NCBI GenBank assembly: GCA_023460955.1
Contig: JAEWOH010000005.1
Span: forward strand, 1 to 64,000
DNA length: 64,000 bases
Source: Bacillota bacterium
GTDB taxonomy: Bacteria; Bacillota; Clostridia; Acetivibrionales; DSM-1351
Reading direction: 5' to 3'
The position numbers and the translations under genes were made by a program. The notes below the pieces were generated by a model that was given only the letters and a program-made list of their open reading frames with translations, made no database searches and had not been told where the DNA came from. Positions 42,317-52,029 of this stretch are shown here, one piece after another; position 1 is the stretch's first letter; each line of letters starts with the position of its first letter.

Positions 42317-43207
42317 TTAATTTGTTTTTTGTTTTATGAAATTAATAAAATTCCTGACAAAATCCGGCTCTGAATTATTCAGATATATGAAATTGAACTC
42401 CCGCATTATTTTAACGCCGCGAATTGGTACTATTTTCAGGCTGCCCGCTTCAAGCTCCTTCTTGACTGCTTCTCGGGATATTACCGTACATCCCAGATCA
42501 GCCTGAACCAGAGATTTTATCGCGCCTATGCTGCCAACCTCCATATATATCTTTATATTCTTATAATCTATCCCAAGCTCAACCAGTTTGTTTTCGAATA
42601 TCACTCTGGTTCCCGAACCCTTTTCACGCATAATGAGCTTACCTGAGTTTATAATTTGGGTTAACTCGACCTCCGGACTTGATAAAAGACTGCTTTGGGG
42701 TGAAACTACCAGCACCAGTTCGTCATCCTTAAGCTTTTCATATAAAAATCTACTCTTATCAAATGGACCTTCAACAATACCCAGATCAAATTGTCCGGTA
42801 ACAAGTCTATTAATAACCTCCTCTAAATTATGAACCTCAATGATTATATCAATATACTCATATTGTTTTTTATGTTCTCCCAACAAACCAGGAAGAACAA
42901 ATTCTCCTATTGTTAATGTAGCCCCAATCTTATATTTCTTAATTACTGACGACTTGTTTCTGATAGCTCGCTCAAAAATTATTGAATTTGCCTCAAGTTC
43001 TTTGGCATACTTTAAAAGCATCTTTCCTTCTTCTGTTAATGTGATTTGTCTTCCATTTTTGTTAATAAGGTTTACCCTGTAATACTCTTCAAGCTGTTTA
43101 ATATGCTGAGTTACTGCAGGTTGCGTCATATTAAGCTTTTCAGCTGTTCTTGTGTAATTTTTCAAGCTTGCAGCATTTATAAAAGTAATAAGTTTTGGAT
43201 CGATCAT
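42317..43207 (-). CDS. LysR-family regulator (CysL/YeiE-like)
   Basis: 296 residues. N-terminal helix-turn-helix (YTRTAEKLNMTQPAVTQHIKQLE, about 18-40) and a periplasmic-binding-protein-like effector domain (about 90-294). The dimer-interface helix and the GTRVIFE segment match the CysL/YeiE group. It is transcribed divergently from the YeiH-type transporter with 159 bp between, the same arrangement as YeiE-YeiH in enterobacteria, where the regulator answers to sulfite. That role here is inference. Confidence 0.9.
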   Translation of the reverse strand: MIDPKLITFINAASLKNYTRTAEKLNMTQPAVTQHIKQLEEYYRVNLINKNGRQITLTEEGKMLLKYAKELEANSIIFERAIRNKSSVIKKYKIGATLTIGEFVLPGLLGEHKKQYEYIDIIIEVHNLEEVINRLVTGQFDLGIVEGPFDKSRFLYEKLKDDELVLVVSPQSSLLSSPEVELTQIINSGKLIMREKGSGTRVIFENKLVELGIDYKNIKIYMEVGSIGAIKSLVQADLGCTVISREAVKKELEAGSLKIVPIRGVKIMREFNFIYLNNSEPDFVRNFINFIKQKTN

Positions 43208-43366
43208 ATAAATCCCTCCTCATATCAAGAGCCAGTTATCTTTATTAGTTTATCCTTAAACATCACTTAACTATAAATTATTCTTATGTATTTATAATAA
43301 ATCATAATTTGAAATTATAATATAAGTATTCTAAAATAGTTGTAAAAATGAGATGGGAGTAAAAAT
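43208..43366. promoter_or_regulatory. Divergent regulatory region, LysR gene and YeiH-type gene
   Basis: 159 bp of AT-rich DNA with several short T-N11-A-like dyads (for example ATAA-N7-TTAT at about 43271). LysR regulators normally bind such sites in the shared region. No sharp promoter hexamers could be fixed. Confidence 0.4.
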
Positions 43367-44374
43367 ATGAACTGGATTAAGAAAAATATCGCTGGTATAA
43401 CATTTTCACTAATTATTGCAATAGCTGCAACTTGGCTTGGCGGACTTTTCCCCATTGTAGGTGGTCCGGTATTTGGTATTGTACTTGGAATAATAATTAA
43501 TAATTTCCTCGGAAAGCCGGAATGGACCAAAACGGGTATAAAATTTACCTCCAAAAAGATATTGCAATATGCAATTATTCTCCTGGGTGCCGGTTTAAGC
43601 CTTACACAGGTTTGGAAGACCGGTATTGAGTCATTTTACGTTATGTTAATTACTCTTTCACTGGCCTTTATATCTGCTTATGCTCTTGGCAGACTGTTAA
43701 AGGTGCCATACAACCTTACGACTCTTATAGGTGTAGGAACCGCTATATGCGGCGGTTCAGCAATCGCAGCTGTTTCACCGATTATTGAGGCCGATGAAAA
43801 GGAAGTAGCCTACTCAATCTCTACAATATTTTTCTTTAATATTGTAGCTGTACTTATTTTTCCTCCGCTGGGACATATACTAGGTTTTTCGGACAATGCC
43901 TTCGGTCTTTGGGCAGGTACCGCAGTAAATGACACTTCGTCTGTGGTTGCTGCAGGCTATGCCTTCAGCAGTACCGCAGGTGAATATGCTACAATTGTTA
44001 AGCTTACGAGAACTACAATGATAATTCCGATTTCACTAATATTTGCATTTATTACAATGCTTAAAAAGCGCCATTCTGTTAAAACGGAAGGAACAGTAAA
44101 TTACAGTTTTAAAAAGATTTTCCCTTGGTTTATTTTAGGGTTTCTTGCCGCATCACTTCTGAATACATTGAATATAATAAATGCATCGACAGCTGCTGTT
44201 CTATCTTCAGCCGGGAAATTTTTTATAGTTATGGCCCTGTCGGCAGTAGGATTAAGTGCAGATTTTAAAGCTATGATGAAAACCGGCTTTAAGCCTATTC
44301 TTCTGGGCTTGCTGGTTTGGATTACAGTGGCAGTTTCAAGTGTATTGGTACAGCTTGTGACAGGACAATTATAG
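43367..44374 (+). CDS. YeiH-family putative sulfate/sulfite exporter (UPF0324)
   Basis: 335 residues with about ten hydrophobic segments. Diagnostic stretches: GIVLGIIINNFLG, YAIILLGAGLSL, CGGSAIAAVSPIIEADE (about 124-140) and GTAVNDTSSVVAAGYAF (about 184-200). The family is linked to sulfur-anion export in several bacteria. Coregulation with the LysR gene and the neighbouring redox operon is likely. Confidence 0.9.
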   Translation: MNWIKKNIAGITFSLIIAIAATWLGGLFPIVGGPVFGIVLGIIINNFLGKPEWTKTGIKFTSKKILQYAIILLGAGLSLTQVWKTGIESFYVMLITLSLAFISAYALGRLLKVPYNLTTLIGVGTAICGGSAIAAVSPIIEADEKEVAYSISTIFFFNIVAVLIFPPLGHILGFSDNAFGLWAGTAVNDTSSVVAAGYAFSSTAGEYATIVKLTRTTMIIPISLIFAFITMLKKRHSVKTEGTVNYSFKKIFPWFILGFLAASLLNTLNIINASTAAVLSSAGKFFIVMALSAVGLSADFKAMMKTGFKPILLGLLVWITVAVSSVLVQLVTGQL

Positions 44375-44587
44375 GTTGTACAAATTTTGATTAGTTTGTT
44401 GGTCGCTTTGTTTGTTCGCCAAGATAAAGTGTTTTGTTAGATTTTGCAATAGTGAGAAGGTTTAATATGAAATGGAACTTTAATCATTTGCAAATTAGTA
44501 TTATAATAGTAAGACATTAATAAAATTTTTTAACATATTCCCATAAAATTAAGTACAGAGTAATCACTTAACTTAAAGGAGATTTTT

Positions 44588-45100
44588 ATGAATAAATTTA
44601 ATGAACTTAACCCAGACCAGTTTGATCAAAGTCCATTTAGAGTTGTGGGCAAGGAGTGGATGCTGATTACAGCCGGGACACCGGACAAAATCAATACTAT
44701 GACTGCCTCCTGGGGTGGCCTCGGAGTAATGTGGGCAAAAAATGTTTCTTTTGTCGGTATTCGTCCGCAAAGATATACAAAAGAATTTGTTGATAATACT
44801 GATACATTTTCCTTATCCTTCTTTGACAGCAGCTTCAAAAAACAGTTGGGCTACCTTGGAACAGTCTCCGGAAGAGATGAAGACAAAATAGGAAAATCCG
44901 GATTGACTGTTCGGTATACCGAAGATAACATTCCTTTCTTTGATGAAGCAAAAACTGTTATCATTTGCAAAAAGCTATATGCACAGGACTACAAACCAGA
45001 GTGTTTTATTGATAAGGAACTCGATTCTATGTATTATCCCGATGCGGACTATCATACCTTATATATATCTGAAGTCCAAAAAATACTTATAAGAGAATAA
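44588..45100 (+). CDS. Flavin reductase-like domain protein
   Basis: 170 residues of the flavin reductase-like (FMN-binding split barrel) fold, with typical WMLITAGTPDKINTMTASWGG (about 22-42) and a FVGIRPQRYTKEFVDNTD stretch (about 57-74). Relatives reduce FMN or act as small flavoproteins. Ribosome site AAAGGAG. A -10 TATAAT at about 44500-44506 with a weak -35 TTTAAT 17 bp upstream is the probable promoter. Convergent with the GGDEF-EAL gene and separated by a shared terminator. Confidence 0.9.
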   Translation: MNKFNELNPDQFDQSPFRVVGKEWMLITAGTPDKINTMTASWGGLGVMWAKNVSFVGIRPQRYTKEFVDNTDTFSLSFFDSSFKKQLGYLGTVSGRDEDKIGKSGLTVRYTEDNIPFFDEAKTVIICKKLYAQDYKPECFIDKELDSMYYPDADYHTLYISEVQKILIRE

Positions 45101-45105
45101 CAAAC

Positions 45106-45146
45106 AGTCCCATATTTTGAGCCTTAAGGCCACAAGATATGGGACT
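45106..45146. terminator. Bidirectional terminator
   Basis: AGTCCCATATTTTG pairs with CAAGATATGGGACT (one mismatch) around a GCC...GGC loop hairpin. It serves the flavin reductase gene on the plus strand and the GGDEF-EAL gene on the minus strand. Confidence 0.8.
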
Positions 45147-45173
45147 TATTTAATCCTTATTATTTTATACCCC

Positions 45174-47729
45174 TTAAGGGATATCAGTTAACAGTTTTTC
45201 AACTTGATCTTTAGGAAGAGGCTTTGCAAAAAGATATCCCTGTATCTTATCACACTCGTATTTTTTCAGGTATTCCAACTGTCCGTTGTGTTCTACACCT
45301 TCAGCTACCACAGACATTCCCATAGACCTACCCATGTTAATAATATGTCTTGTAATTGTTTTGTTTTCTGAAGCGAGGGAAACATTGTCAATAAAAGTTT
45401 TATCAATCTTCAGTGTAGTTATAGGCAGTTGCTTTAAGTAGCTCAGCGAAGAATATCCTTTACCGAAATCATCCAGTGCTATGCCTATCCCCTTTTCTCT
45501 CAACTGAGTTAATTTGTTAAAAACAATATCAAAAGACTCAATTAATACTGTTTCTGTTATTTCCAATTCCAAGCAGTGTGGGTCCAGTTTAAAATATTCA
45601 AGTATTCTCAATACTTTACTGTTAAAGTCAGCCTGAAATATTTGGAGTGTGGAAATATTAACCGACATGGTCAAATTAGTTAATCCGATTTTATGGAGCT
45701 GACTTAAGAAATCGCAAGCTTGAATTAAAACCCATTCTCCTAATGGAATTATCAGGTGAGTATCCTCGGCAATTTTAATGAACTTCATTGGTGAAACAAA
45801 GCCTAACTCAGGACTTTTCCATCTCAGCAGGGCTTCAAGACCTGTCACCTTGTTTGTATTAAGATCAAGCTGAGGCTGGTAATACAACTCAAATTCGTTG
45901 TTATCCATTGCAGCATGGAGGTATTTTTCTATATTCATCCTCTCGGTAAAATCCTTGTTCATATCCGGATCGTATACCACATACCTGTTCTTACCGCTTT
46001 CTTTGGCCTTATACATGGCAATATCGGCAGATTTAATCAAATCTTCTATTTTGTTTCCGTGCACGGGATAGATAGCAATTCCTATGCTGAAGCTTATATG
46101 AAGTCCGATGCTATTAATATAGAATTTTTCCTTAAAACTATATAGAATATCTGCTGTTAGCTGCACAGCCTTGCTTTCATCAGTCTCTTCAGCTAGTATG
46201 ATAAATTCATCCCCGCCCAGTCTGTAAAGGGTACTCTTATCATAAAGATCCAAGGCAAGCCTGTCACTTGCTGCCTTAATAAGTAAGTCACCAAATTCAT
46301 GTCCCATCGTATCATTAATGTATTTAAAATTATCCATATCAATGAACAGAAGCGCAGCCTTGTTACTGTTACTCTTATGTAAGAGTTTGTTTGCATCTTC
46401 AAACAGTGAACGTCTATTAGGAAGGCCTGTTAAAACATCGTGTAGAGCTAAATAAGTATACTTCTCTTCACTTAATTCCAGATCTTTCTGAATTGTAGAT
46501 ATCTCCTTGAGCTGGGACTTTAATTCTTCATCTGTTGCAACAAGTTCCTCATAGGTTTGAGTCAGTTCTTCATTACTTGAGTGCAGTTCTTTTCTAATCC
46601 TTCTTATTTTATTAATGTACATTAAGAGCAGCATAACGAATAGAATGAGTATCAAAAATATAGCTACAACCGAAAGTACAAGAATTTTATAGGTCTGAAA
46701 AAAAGAAAACGGCTTATTAATAATTTCAGAATCTTGAGGAAGCTTCTTGATTGGTACATTAAATCTTTTTAATTGTGTATAATCAAATACTTTTTTTGAT
46801 GCTTTCGGATAAGATATGTCTAAATTATCAGCTTTCTCTCCGCTTATAATTTTCAAAGCAAGCTCTGCAGCGTACTTTCCATATAACCTGCCGCTAAGCA
46901 TGTCTCCTCCGAAAGCTCCATTGTTTAGCCCAAAATCATATTGATGGTAAAGTGGAACACTGCTATACCTGCTTATTTCTCTTGCCGCCAGGTTAAAATC
47001 AATGATATTTCCTTTAGGATCACTGTAATAAGTAGCAAAGAAAAGCATATCTGTCTTGTTAAGCTGACTTACCAAATCCAATATTTTATTAAAATCAAGG
47101 TCATTTAGAGAAATTACTTTTAAATCTCCGAATGTATTATTTATTTTCTCTGTGATTATCTTACCAGTTGATATTCCACTTTCAGTATTATCGTAAACCA
47201 AATAAACATTTTTTATCTCTGGATTAATTCCTAAAGCTATTTTTATTGTTTCAACAGGATCAATTTCTTCCACGACACCTGTAAAATTATCATACTTTTT
47301 CTCCATCTCTGTCACTTTTTCCTGATTTACTCCGGAAAAAACTACAGGTGCATTTGAGAACAACTCACTCCTGTTGTCCATTGCAAAATTTAATGCGGCA
47401 TCATCTGTAGTTATAATAAGATCGAGATGTTTAAGTGCATACTTGTATTTGAAATATTCATAAAGAGAATGAATATTACTTTGGGAAGGGTAATTTTTCC
47501 AGTCCATATATTCTACATAAATAGAACAATTACTATTTGATTGATTAAGTGTTTCAATTATTCCGGCATTTTGTTCACTTGTCCATTTTGTCCCCTCGTT
47601 GTAAGAGTGAATTATCAGTATACTTTTTTGCTTTTGGATGCCAATTGCACAAACGGTAGACGGAACGGAAAGAACAAAGAAAAACGTAATAACAACAATT
47701 AAAACTCTTGCCCATTTGTTACGAATCAT
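45174..47729 (-). CDS. Membrane sensor with ABC-substrate-binding, GGDEF and EAL domains
   Basis: 851 residues. An export signal (about 8-30) leads a periplasmic-type ABC_sub_bind domain (about 35-330, SILIIHSYNEGTKWT...), then a membrane helix (about 347-373) and a short coiled coil. The GGDEF domain (about 430-590) keeps the intact LGGDEF signature; the EAL domain (about 605-845) keeps LEALLRW and the DDFGKGYSSL catalytic residues. It may both make and break cyclic di-GMP in response to an extracellular ligand. Which activity prevails is not evident. Confidence 0.92.
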   Translation of the reverse strand: MIRNKWARVLIVVITFFFVLSVPSTVCAIGIQKQKSILIIHSYNEGTKWTSEQNAGIIETLNQSNSNCSIYVEYMDWKNYPSQSNIHSLYEYFKYKYALKHLDLIITTDDAALNFAMDNRSELFSNAPVVFSGVNQEKVTEMEKKYDNFTGVVEEIDPVETIKIALGINPEIKNVYLVYDNTESGISTGKIITEKINNTFGDLKVISLNDLDFNKILDLVSQLNKTDMLFFATYYSDPKGNIIDFNLAAREISRYSSVPLYHQYDFGLNNGAFGGDMLSGRLYGKYAAELALKIISGEKADNLDISYPKASKKVFDYTQLKRFNVPIKKLPQDSEIINKPFSFFQTYKILVLSVVAIFLILILFVMLLLMYINKIRRIRKELHSSNEELTQTYEELVATDEELKSQLKEISTIQKDLELSEEKYTYLALHDVLTGLPNRRSLFEDANKLLHKSNSNKAALLFIDMDNFKYINDTMGHEFGDLLIKAASDRLALDLYDKSTLYRLGGDEFIILAEETDESKAVQLTADILYSFKEKFYINSIGLHISFSIGIAIYPVHGNKIEDLIKSADIAMYKAKESGKNRYVVYDPDMNKDFTERMNIEKYLHAAMDNNEFELYYQPQLDLNTNKVTGLEALLRWKSPELGFVSPMKFIKIAEDTHLIIPLGEWVLIQACDFLSQLHKIGLTNLTMSVNISTLQIFQADFNSKVLRILEYFKLDPHCLELEITETVLIESFDIVFNKLTQLREKGIGIALDDFGKGYSSLSYLKQLPITTLKIDKTFIDNVSLASENKTITRHIINMGRSMGMSVVAEGVEHNGQLEYLKKYECDKIQGYLFAKPLPKDQVEKLLTDIP

Positions 47730-47911
47730 TAATTGTATACCTCGTTTTTTATATATTTAGAAAAAGACATAATATATGGAAAATCGCTTATTTCTATAAT
47801 ATACCATTTTCTGCTTGTTTTCAACAGCATTGTCAAATCGATTACTATTTTAGGATTTTTCTGGATACTGTTTTCGTCCCTTAGTTATTAATCGACATAA
47901 TATTGCAGCTA

Positions 47912-47940
47912 TTGTACAGCTAATTTTCATATGCTATTAT
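47912..47940 (+). promoter_or_regulatory. Promoter of the YibE/F gene
   Basis: TTGTAC (47912-47917), 17 bp, TATTAT (47935-47940), 38 bp ahead of the start codon, which has CGGAGGA upstream. Confidence 0.55.
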
Positions 47941-47978
47941 AAATTAATGCATAAATTAAAGGGTACCCGGAGGAAAAC

Positions 47979-49220
47979 ATGTCTAATAAATTCAAGTCAA
48001 TCCTACATAGAGATGTATTGGTATATGTGCTAACGGTAATACTATCAATTGTTTTGCTAATAATTGGGAATAAGATTACTTCAAAAAACCTCAACTTATT
48101 AAATGGTGCTGAAGGAGTTAAGGCAGAAAAAGCTCAGGTAATTAAAATAGTAGGGACTAAAAAAGTAGAATATGATTTGGGTGGTGAAAACCCCGATACC
48201 GGTAAGGAAATTGTTTTTTTAGCAAAAGTGCTGACAGGTGAAGCAAAAGGAACTGAAATTAAAGCACTTCAGACAATTGATCCTTTTACGGGTGCCTCAA
48301 TTAAAGAAGTTGAAGCCGGAGATAAAGTAATACTTTATAGACTTGATAACGAAGGTTCAGATTACGAATGGGTTTTAGGCGAATATTTGCGTACCGACGC
48401 ACTTATGATTATGGGAATAGCTTTTCTTTTCTTCCTTGTTATATTTGGACGCCTTAAGGGCTTTAATACAATTATTTCTTTAGCTTTTACCTGTGTTGCT
48501 ATCTTTGCTGTGTTTATCCCTTCGGTGCTTCAAGGCTTTAACATATATTTCTGGTCAATAATTACATGCATTTTTATTATTACAATGTCTTTCCTCATAA
48601 TTTACGGAGCTAATAAAAAAAGTCTCTCGGCAGGTATAGGCTGTCTCGTCGGGATATTGGTTTCGGGCTTCTTAACACTGTTAATGAATAGGGTACTAAA
48701 ACTTACCGGTCTGGTAAGTGAAGAATCTCTCTATGTAATAAGGGTTAATCCAACCCATCCTATTGATCTTAAAGCAATAATCTTTGCAGCCATATTAATA
48801 GGAGCAATCGGTGCAATAATGGATGTTTCCATGTCCATTGCCGCTGCTCTTGCAGAACTCAAGGAAAAACTCGAATATACTCCTTTCAGTCTTATCATTA
48901 AATCAGGTATGTCTATTGGCCGTGATATTATGGGAACAATGGCTAATACGTTAATTTTAGCGTATATCGGCAGTTCACTTTCAGTCGTATTGCTGCTGGT
49001 TTCTTATAACAGCTCCATACTTGAACTTATGAATAAGGAAATGATAGTAGTTGAAATTCTACAGTCTCTTGTAGGAAGCTTTGGTATCCTTGTAACAATT
49101 CCCGTTACCTCTCTGGTCTGTGCGTACCTTTTTTCAGAAAGAGTTAAAACGGAAGATGCAGCTTATAGAGGTCCACGAGCTGACGACTTCTCGGATGATT
49201 ATACCGACGGCTGGAAGTAA
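47979..49220 (+). CDS. YibE/F-family membrane protein
   Basis: 413 residues. One N-terminal membrane helix, an extracytoplasmic domain of about 110 residues (KAQVIKIVGTKKVEYDLGGE...), then seven or eight membrane segments with conserved GAIGAIMDVSMSIAAAL (about 271-287) and MGTMANTLILAYIGSSL (about 313-329). Function of the family is not established; it occurs widely in Firmicutes. It stands alone. Confidence 0.9.
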   Translation: MSNKFKSILHRDVLVYVLTVILSIVLLIIGNKITSKNLNLLNGAEGVKAEKAQVIKIVGTKKVEYDLGGENPDTGKEIVFLAKVLTGEAKGTEIKALQTIDPFTGASIKEVEAGDKVILYRLDNEGSDYEWVLGEYLRTDALMIMGIAFLFFLVIFGRLKGFNTIISLAFTCVAIFAVFIPSVLQGFNIYFWSIITCIFIITMSFLIIYGANKKSLSAGIGCLVGILVSGFLTLLMNRVLKLTGLVSEESLYVIRVNPTHPIDLKAIIFAAILIGAIGAIMDVSMSIAAALAELKEKLEYTPFSLIIKSGMSIGRDIMGTMANTLILAYIGSSLSVVLLLVSYNSSILELMNKEMIVVEILQSLVGSFGILVTIPVTSLVCAYLFSERVKTEDAAYRGPRADDFSDDYTDGWK

Positions 49221-49256
49221 GCGTTTTGTGTGCAATCCATAAGGTGTTTTTAAACT

Positions 49257-49286
49257 AATAAAATTATTGATCTTTATAATTTTATT
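49257..49286 (+). terminator. AT-rich perfect hairpin after the YibE/F gene
   Basis: Eleven-base arms AATAAAATTAT / ATAATTTTATT around TGATCTTT. All-AT stem, so terminator strength is uncertain. Confidence 0.5.
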
Positions 49287-49362
49287 ATTATCAAACTAAT
49301 ATAAATAAATCTTTTTATAAAGTGCAAAATAAAAACAAATTAACACATTAAGCGAGGTTTTT

Positions 49363-50382
49363 ATGTTTGTACCTAAAAGAGTTATTTTTGAGTCAGGAGC
49401 TCTGGACTATCCCCTTGGGGAGCAGCTATATACAAGGTTTAAAAGTGAGAATATAACGGTGATTGAGAGCTCATTAAATAAGGTAAAAAGCAATATCCCC
49501 GGAGAGTCTCCCGCGGCTCTGTATCAAAGCGGTAAAGCCACCCTTGTCGTCGGAGTAAAAAAAAGTCTGACTTTCCAAAGCTGCAAGCCCTCCGCCCATT
49601 ATCAACTTCCCCTTGTAAGTGGTTGTACAGGCCAATGTGAATATTGCTATCTTAACACACAGCTTGGTGACAAACCTTTTATAAGGGTTCATGTAAATCT
49701 CGAAGAAATATTTCAGCAGGCAGGTAAATATATAACTGCAAGATTGCCGGAAGAGACACTTTTTGAAGGGTCTGCCACCTCTGATCCTGTACCTGTGGAG
49801 CCATATACCGGTGCTTTAAAGAAGGCCATCAATTACTTTGCAGAGCAGGAACATTCCCGATTCAGATTTGTAACCAAATTTACTGATATAGATGATTTAC
49901 TTGATTTAGAGCATAAAGGTCTCACTGAGATTAGGTTCAGCCTTAATACCGAGTCAATTATTAAAGCATACGAGCACAAAACAGCTTCTGCTAAAAAGCG
50001 GATTGAGGCAAGTGCAAAACTCTATTCGGCTGGTTACCCCACAGGCTTTATAATTGCACCGGTATTTATTTATGATGGTTGGGAGAACGAATACAGAGAG
50101 CTTCTGACATGGCTCAGACAAGCCTTTCACGCAAAAGCATCAAGGCCTGTAACTTTTGAAGTCATTTCTCACAGGTATACCACTAAAGCCAAAAATAAAA
50201 TAACCGAAATTTTTCCCCAGACAACACTTGATATGGAAGATAAAAATCGGCAGTTCAAGTATGGACAATTCGGTTATGGGAAATATGTATATCCCAAGGA
50301 AACTATGTCACAGATTAAAGAATTCTTTCAGAAGGAAATATCTGAAATTTTTGATAACGGCGTTATAAAATACATTATTTAG
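49363..50382 (+). CDS. splB: Spore photoproduct lyase
   Basis: 339 residues, the standard SPL length. Radical SAM cluster motif CTGQCEYCYLNT (about 87-98, cysteines spaced CxxxCxxC), downstream FEGSATSDPVPVEPYTG (about 139-155) and the catalytic-side conserved region near EVISHRYTTKAKN. The enzyme reverses the UV spore photoproduct during germination. Its presence marks the host as an endospore former. No sporulation-sigma-factor promoter could be fixed upstream. Confidence 0.92.
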   Translation: MFVPKRVIFESGALDYPLGEQLYTRFKSENITVIESSLNKVKSNIPGESPAALYQSGKATLVVGVKKSLTFQSCKPSAHYQLPLVSGCTGQCEYCYLNTQLGDKPFIRVHVNLEEIFQQAGKYITARLPEETLFEGSATSDPVPVEPYTGALKKAINYFAEQEHSRFRFVTKFTDIDDLLDLEHKGLTEIRFSLNTESIIKAYEHKTASAKKRIEASAKLYSAGYPTGFIIAPVFIYDGWENEYRELLTWLRQAFHAKASRPVTFEVISHRYTTKAKNKITEIFPQTTLDMEDKNRQFKYGQFGYGKYVYPKETMSQIKEFFQKEISEIFDNGVIKYII

Positions 50383-50446
50383 TTGATTATATAGTTCATT
50401 GGTCCCTTAACACAATGCTTCTTCAACGGACCTGTGCAGATATTTA

Positions 50447-50713
50447 TCAAGCTCGTTCATTAAGCCTGTTCCTTCTCTCATTGAAACTGTCATCCTCGTT
50501 TTTTAACGAATCGGCTGCTATAGTGTCTTTATGTATTAAAGCCTCTATTTCCAGCTGATTCTGAGCCTTTATTTGTTCTGTTTTTACTAATGCATCAGCC
50601 TTTATCTGTTCTTTTTTTAATCTGAACTTAAAAATCTCCTGCATTGAGACATATGTAAAGCCAAAGAAGCCCATAACTACAACAGCTATAGCTATAACCG
50701 TATTTTGATCCAT
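50447..50713 (-). CDS. Small membrane-anchored coiled-coil protein
   Basis: 88 residues. An N-terminal membrane helix (about 5-24), then an uninterrupted charged heptad-rich stretch (FRLKKEQIKADALVKTEQIKA...) extending to the end. The glutamine/lysine-rich coiled coil suggests a scaffold or partner-binding role. No family name can be given. It may be co-transcribed with the YbaK gene upstream, 54 bp away. Confidence 0.65.
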   Translation of the reverse strand: MDQNTVIAIAVVVMGFFGFTYVSMQEIFKFRLKKEQIKADALVKTEQIKAQNQLEIEALIHKDTIAADSLKNEDDSFNERRNRLNERA

Positions 50714-50766
50714 TATTTCTTCCTCCTAAAGCATATATTTTTTATTGAGTATAAGCCTTTGTTAAC

Positions 50767-51243
50767 TCAATCCACCACAGGTGCGACAACTGCTTTAACA
50801 AACCCGATCAATTCAGTTGGATTAACTTCTACCTGAAAACCGATTTTCCCTGCACTGAAAATAATTGAATCAATGCTTTCACATGAGCTGTCAATAACTG
50901 TTCTGTAATCCTTCTTCATACCAATGGGTGAACAGCCTCCCCTAATATATCCGGTCACCTTGTTTATTTCATCCATTCTTATCATTTCGATGGACTTCTC
51001 ACCCACAGACTTGGCCGCTGCCTTTAAATTCAATTCTTTGCTTACCGGGATTACAAATATAACGAAACTTTTACTTGCACCCCTTGTCACAAGTGTTTTA
51101 TAAACCTTTTCAACGGGCTGACCAATTTTATTCGCCACTGAAACTCCGTCAATAGCCCCTTCCTTGCTTTCATAAGTATATGTAATATAGTTTATATGTG
51201 CACTATCCAGTATTCTCATAACATTCGTCTTTTGAATTGACAT
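50767..51243 (-). CDS. ybaK: YbaK/EbsC-type Cys-tRNA(Pro) deacylase
   Basis: 158 residues. YbaK fold with KVYKTLVTRGASKSFVIFVIPVSKELNLKAAAK (start of the editing domain), and the conserved GYIRGGCSPIGMKKDYRTVID segment around residues 96-116, with its essential lysine. Hydrolyses cysteine wrongly attached to tRNA(Pro). Ribosome site GGGGG. It is probably transcribed together with the DUF1287 gene, 17 bp upstream. Confidence 0.92.
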   Translation of the reverse strand: MSIQKTNVMRILDSAHINYITYTYESKEGAIDGVSVANKIGQPVEKVYKTLVTRGASKSFVIFVIPVSKELNLKAAAKSVGEKSIEMIRMDEINKVTGYIRGGCSPIGMKKDYRTVIDSSCESIDSIIFSAGKIGFQVEVNPTELIGFVKAVVAPVVD

Positions 51244-51260
51244 TTCTTACCAACCCCCTG

Positions 51261-51959
51261 CTATTCCAAGGCTTCCTGCTTTGGAAATCTGAAGTGACCA
51301 ATTATTCTACCACTTTTACTCCATTTTAAAAGAATGTTTTCTTCCTCTACCGCAAATGTACTTGCATTATGAATAATATAAGGTACTCCATCCTTACGCC
51401 TTTTGTCTGATACTATTGCCACATGCTCAGTTTTATTCAGTACAACTATATCACCGGGCTGCCACTGATACAAGTTATTTTTATCATAAGGTTTCACCTC
51501 TCGGGTAAGACTCTCCCCATACTTTTCAAAAAATACAATCTGATTTTTTACTCGTCTGAAATCAATGTTCGGATCAGGAGCTTTAACACCATTTCTGTAA
51601 TCCTCGGTATGTTCAAGAATATCCTTATCCATGTTGCTTTTCAAGTCATAGCCCGCATTTTTCAAGGCTCTCCACACTACGTCGGTACACACGCCCTCCC
51701 ACATAGGAGGATAGCCTCCTTCATAATATGTACTCTGATACTTTGTTTTATTGAATACTTCGTTCCGGGCGCCCTGTACAATATCGTCCATGTCACATAT
51801 TCCGTCTTTATCCATATCGCCGTCACATACAATTTTTTCTATAGTTACCTTTCCTTTTAGAAAGAAAAAAGCGTCAAGATAAACAATTTTGTTATAGCAC
51901 AGTAATGCTATAAATCCTAATGTTAATACAATTGACGCAATAATTAAGTATTTTTTCAT
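51261..51959 (-). CDS. DUF1287 exported protein
   Basis: 232 residues. An uncleaved or cleavable N-terminal helix (about 4-20) leads into a DUF1287 domain with the family's strong marks YYEGGYPPMWEGVCTDVVW (about 77-95, with the probable catalytic cysteine) and HVAIVSDKR (about 180-188). The cysteine-histidine arrangement suggests an NlpC/P60-like peptidase or amidase acting on the cell envelope; no activity has been shown to me from sequence alone. Confidence 0.87.
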   Translation of the reverse strand: MKKYLIIASIVLTLGFIALLCYNKIVYLDAFFFLKGKVTIEKIVCDGDMDKDGICDMDDIVQGARNEVFNKTKYQSTYYEGGYPPMWEGVCTDVVWRALKNAGYDLKSNMDKDILEHTEDYRNGVKAPDPNIDFRRVKNQIVFFEKYGESLTREVKPYDKNNLYQWQPGDIVVLNKTEHVAIVSDKRRKDGVPYIIHNASTFAVEEENILLKWSKSGRIIGHFRFPKQEALE

Positions 51960-52029
51960 TATAACCTCTTTTCCGGCAGGAATATTGAATCATCCGTACC
52001 GGAATGCTAAATTCCTTATCACTGTCAGA

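Noticed and set aside
47730..47978. Cyclic di-GMP riboswitch before the GGDEF-EAL or YibE/F gene
   Set aside because: The conserved riboswitch core was not found on either strand.
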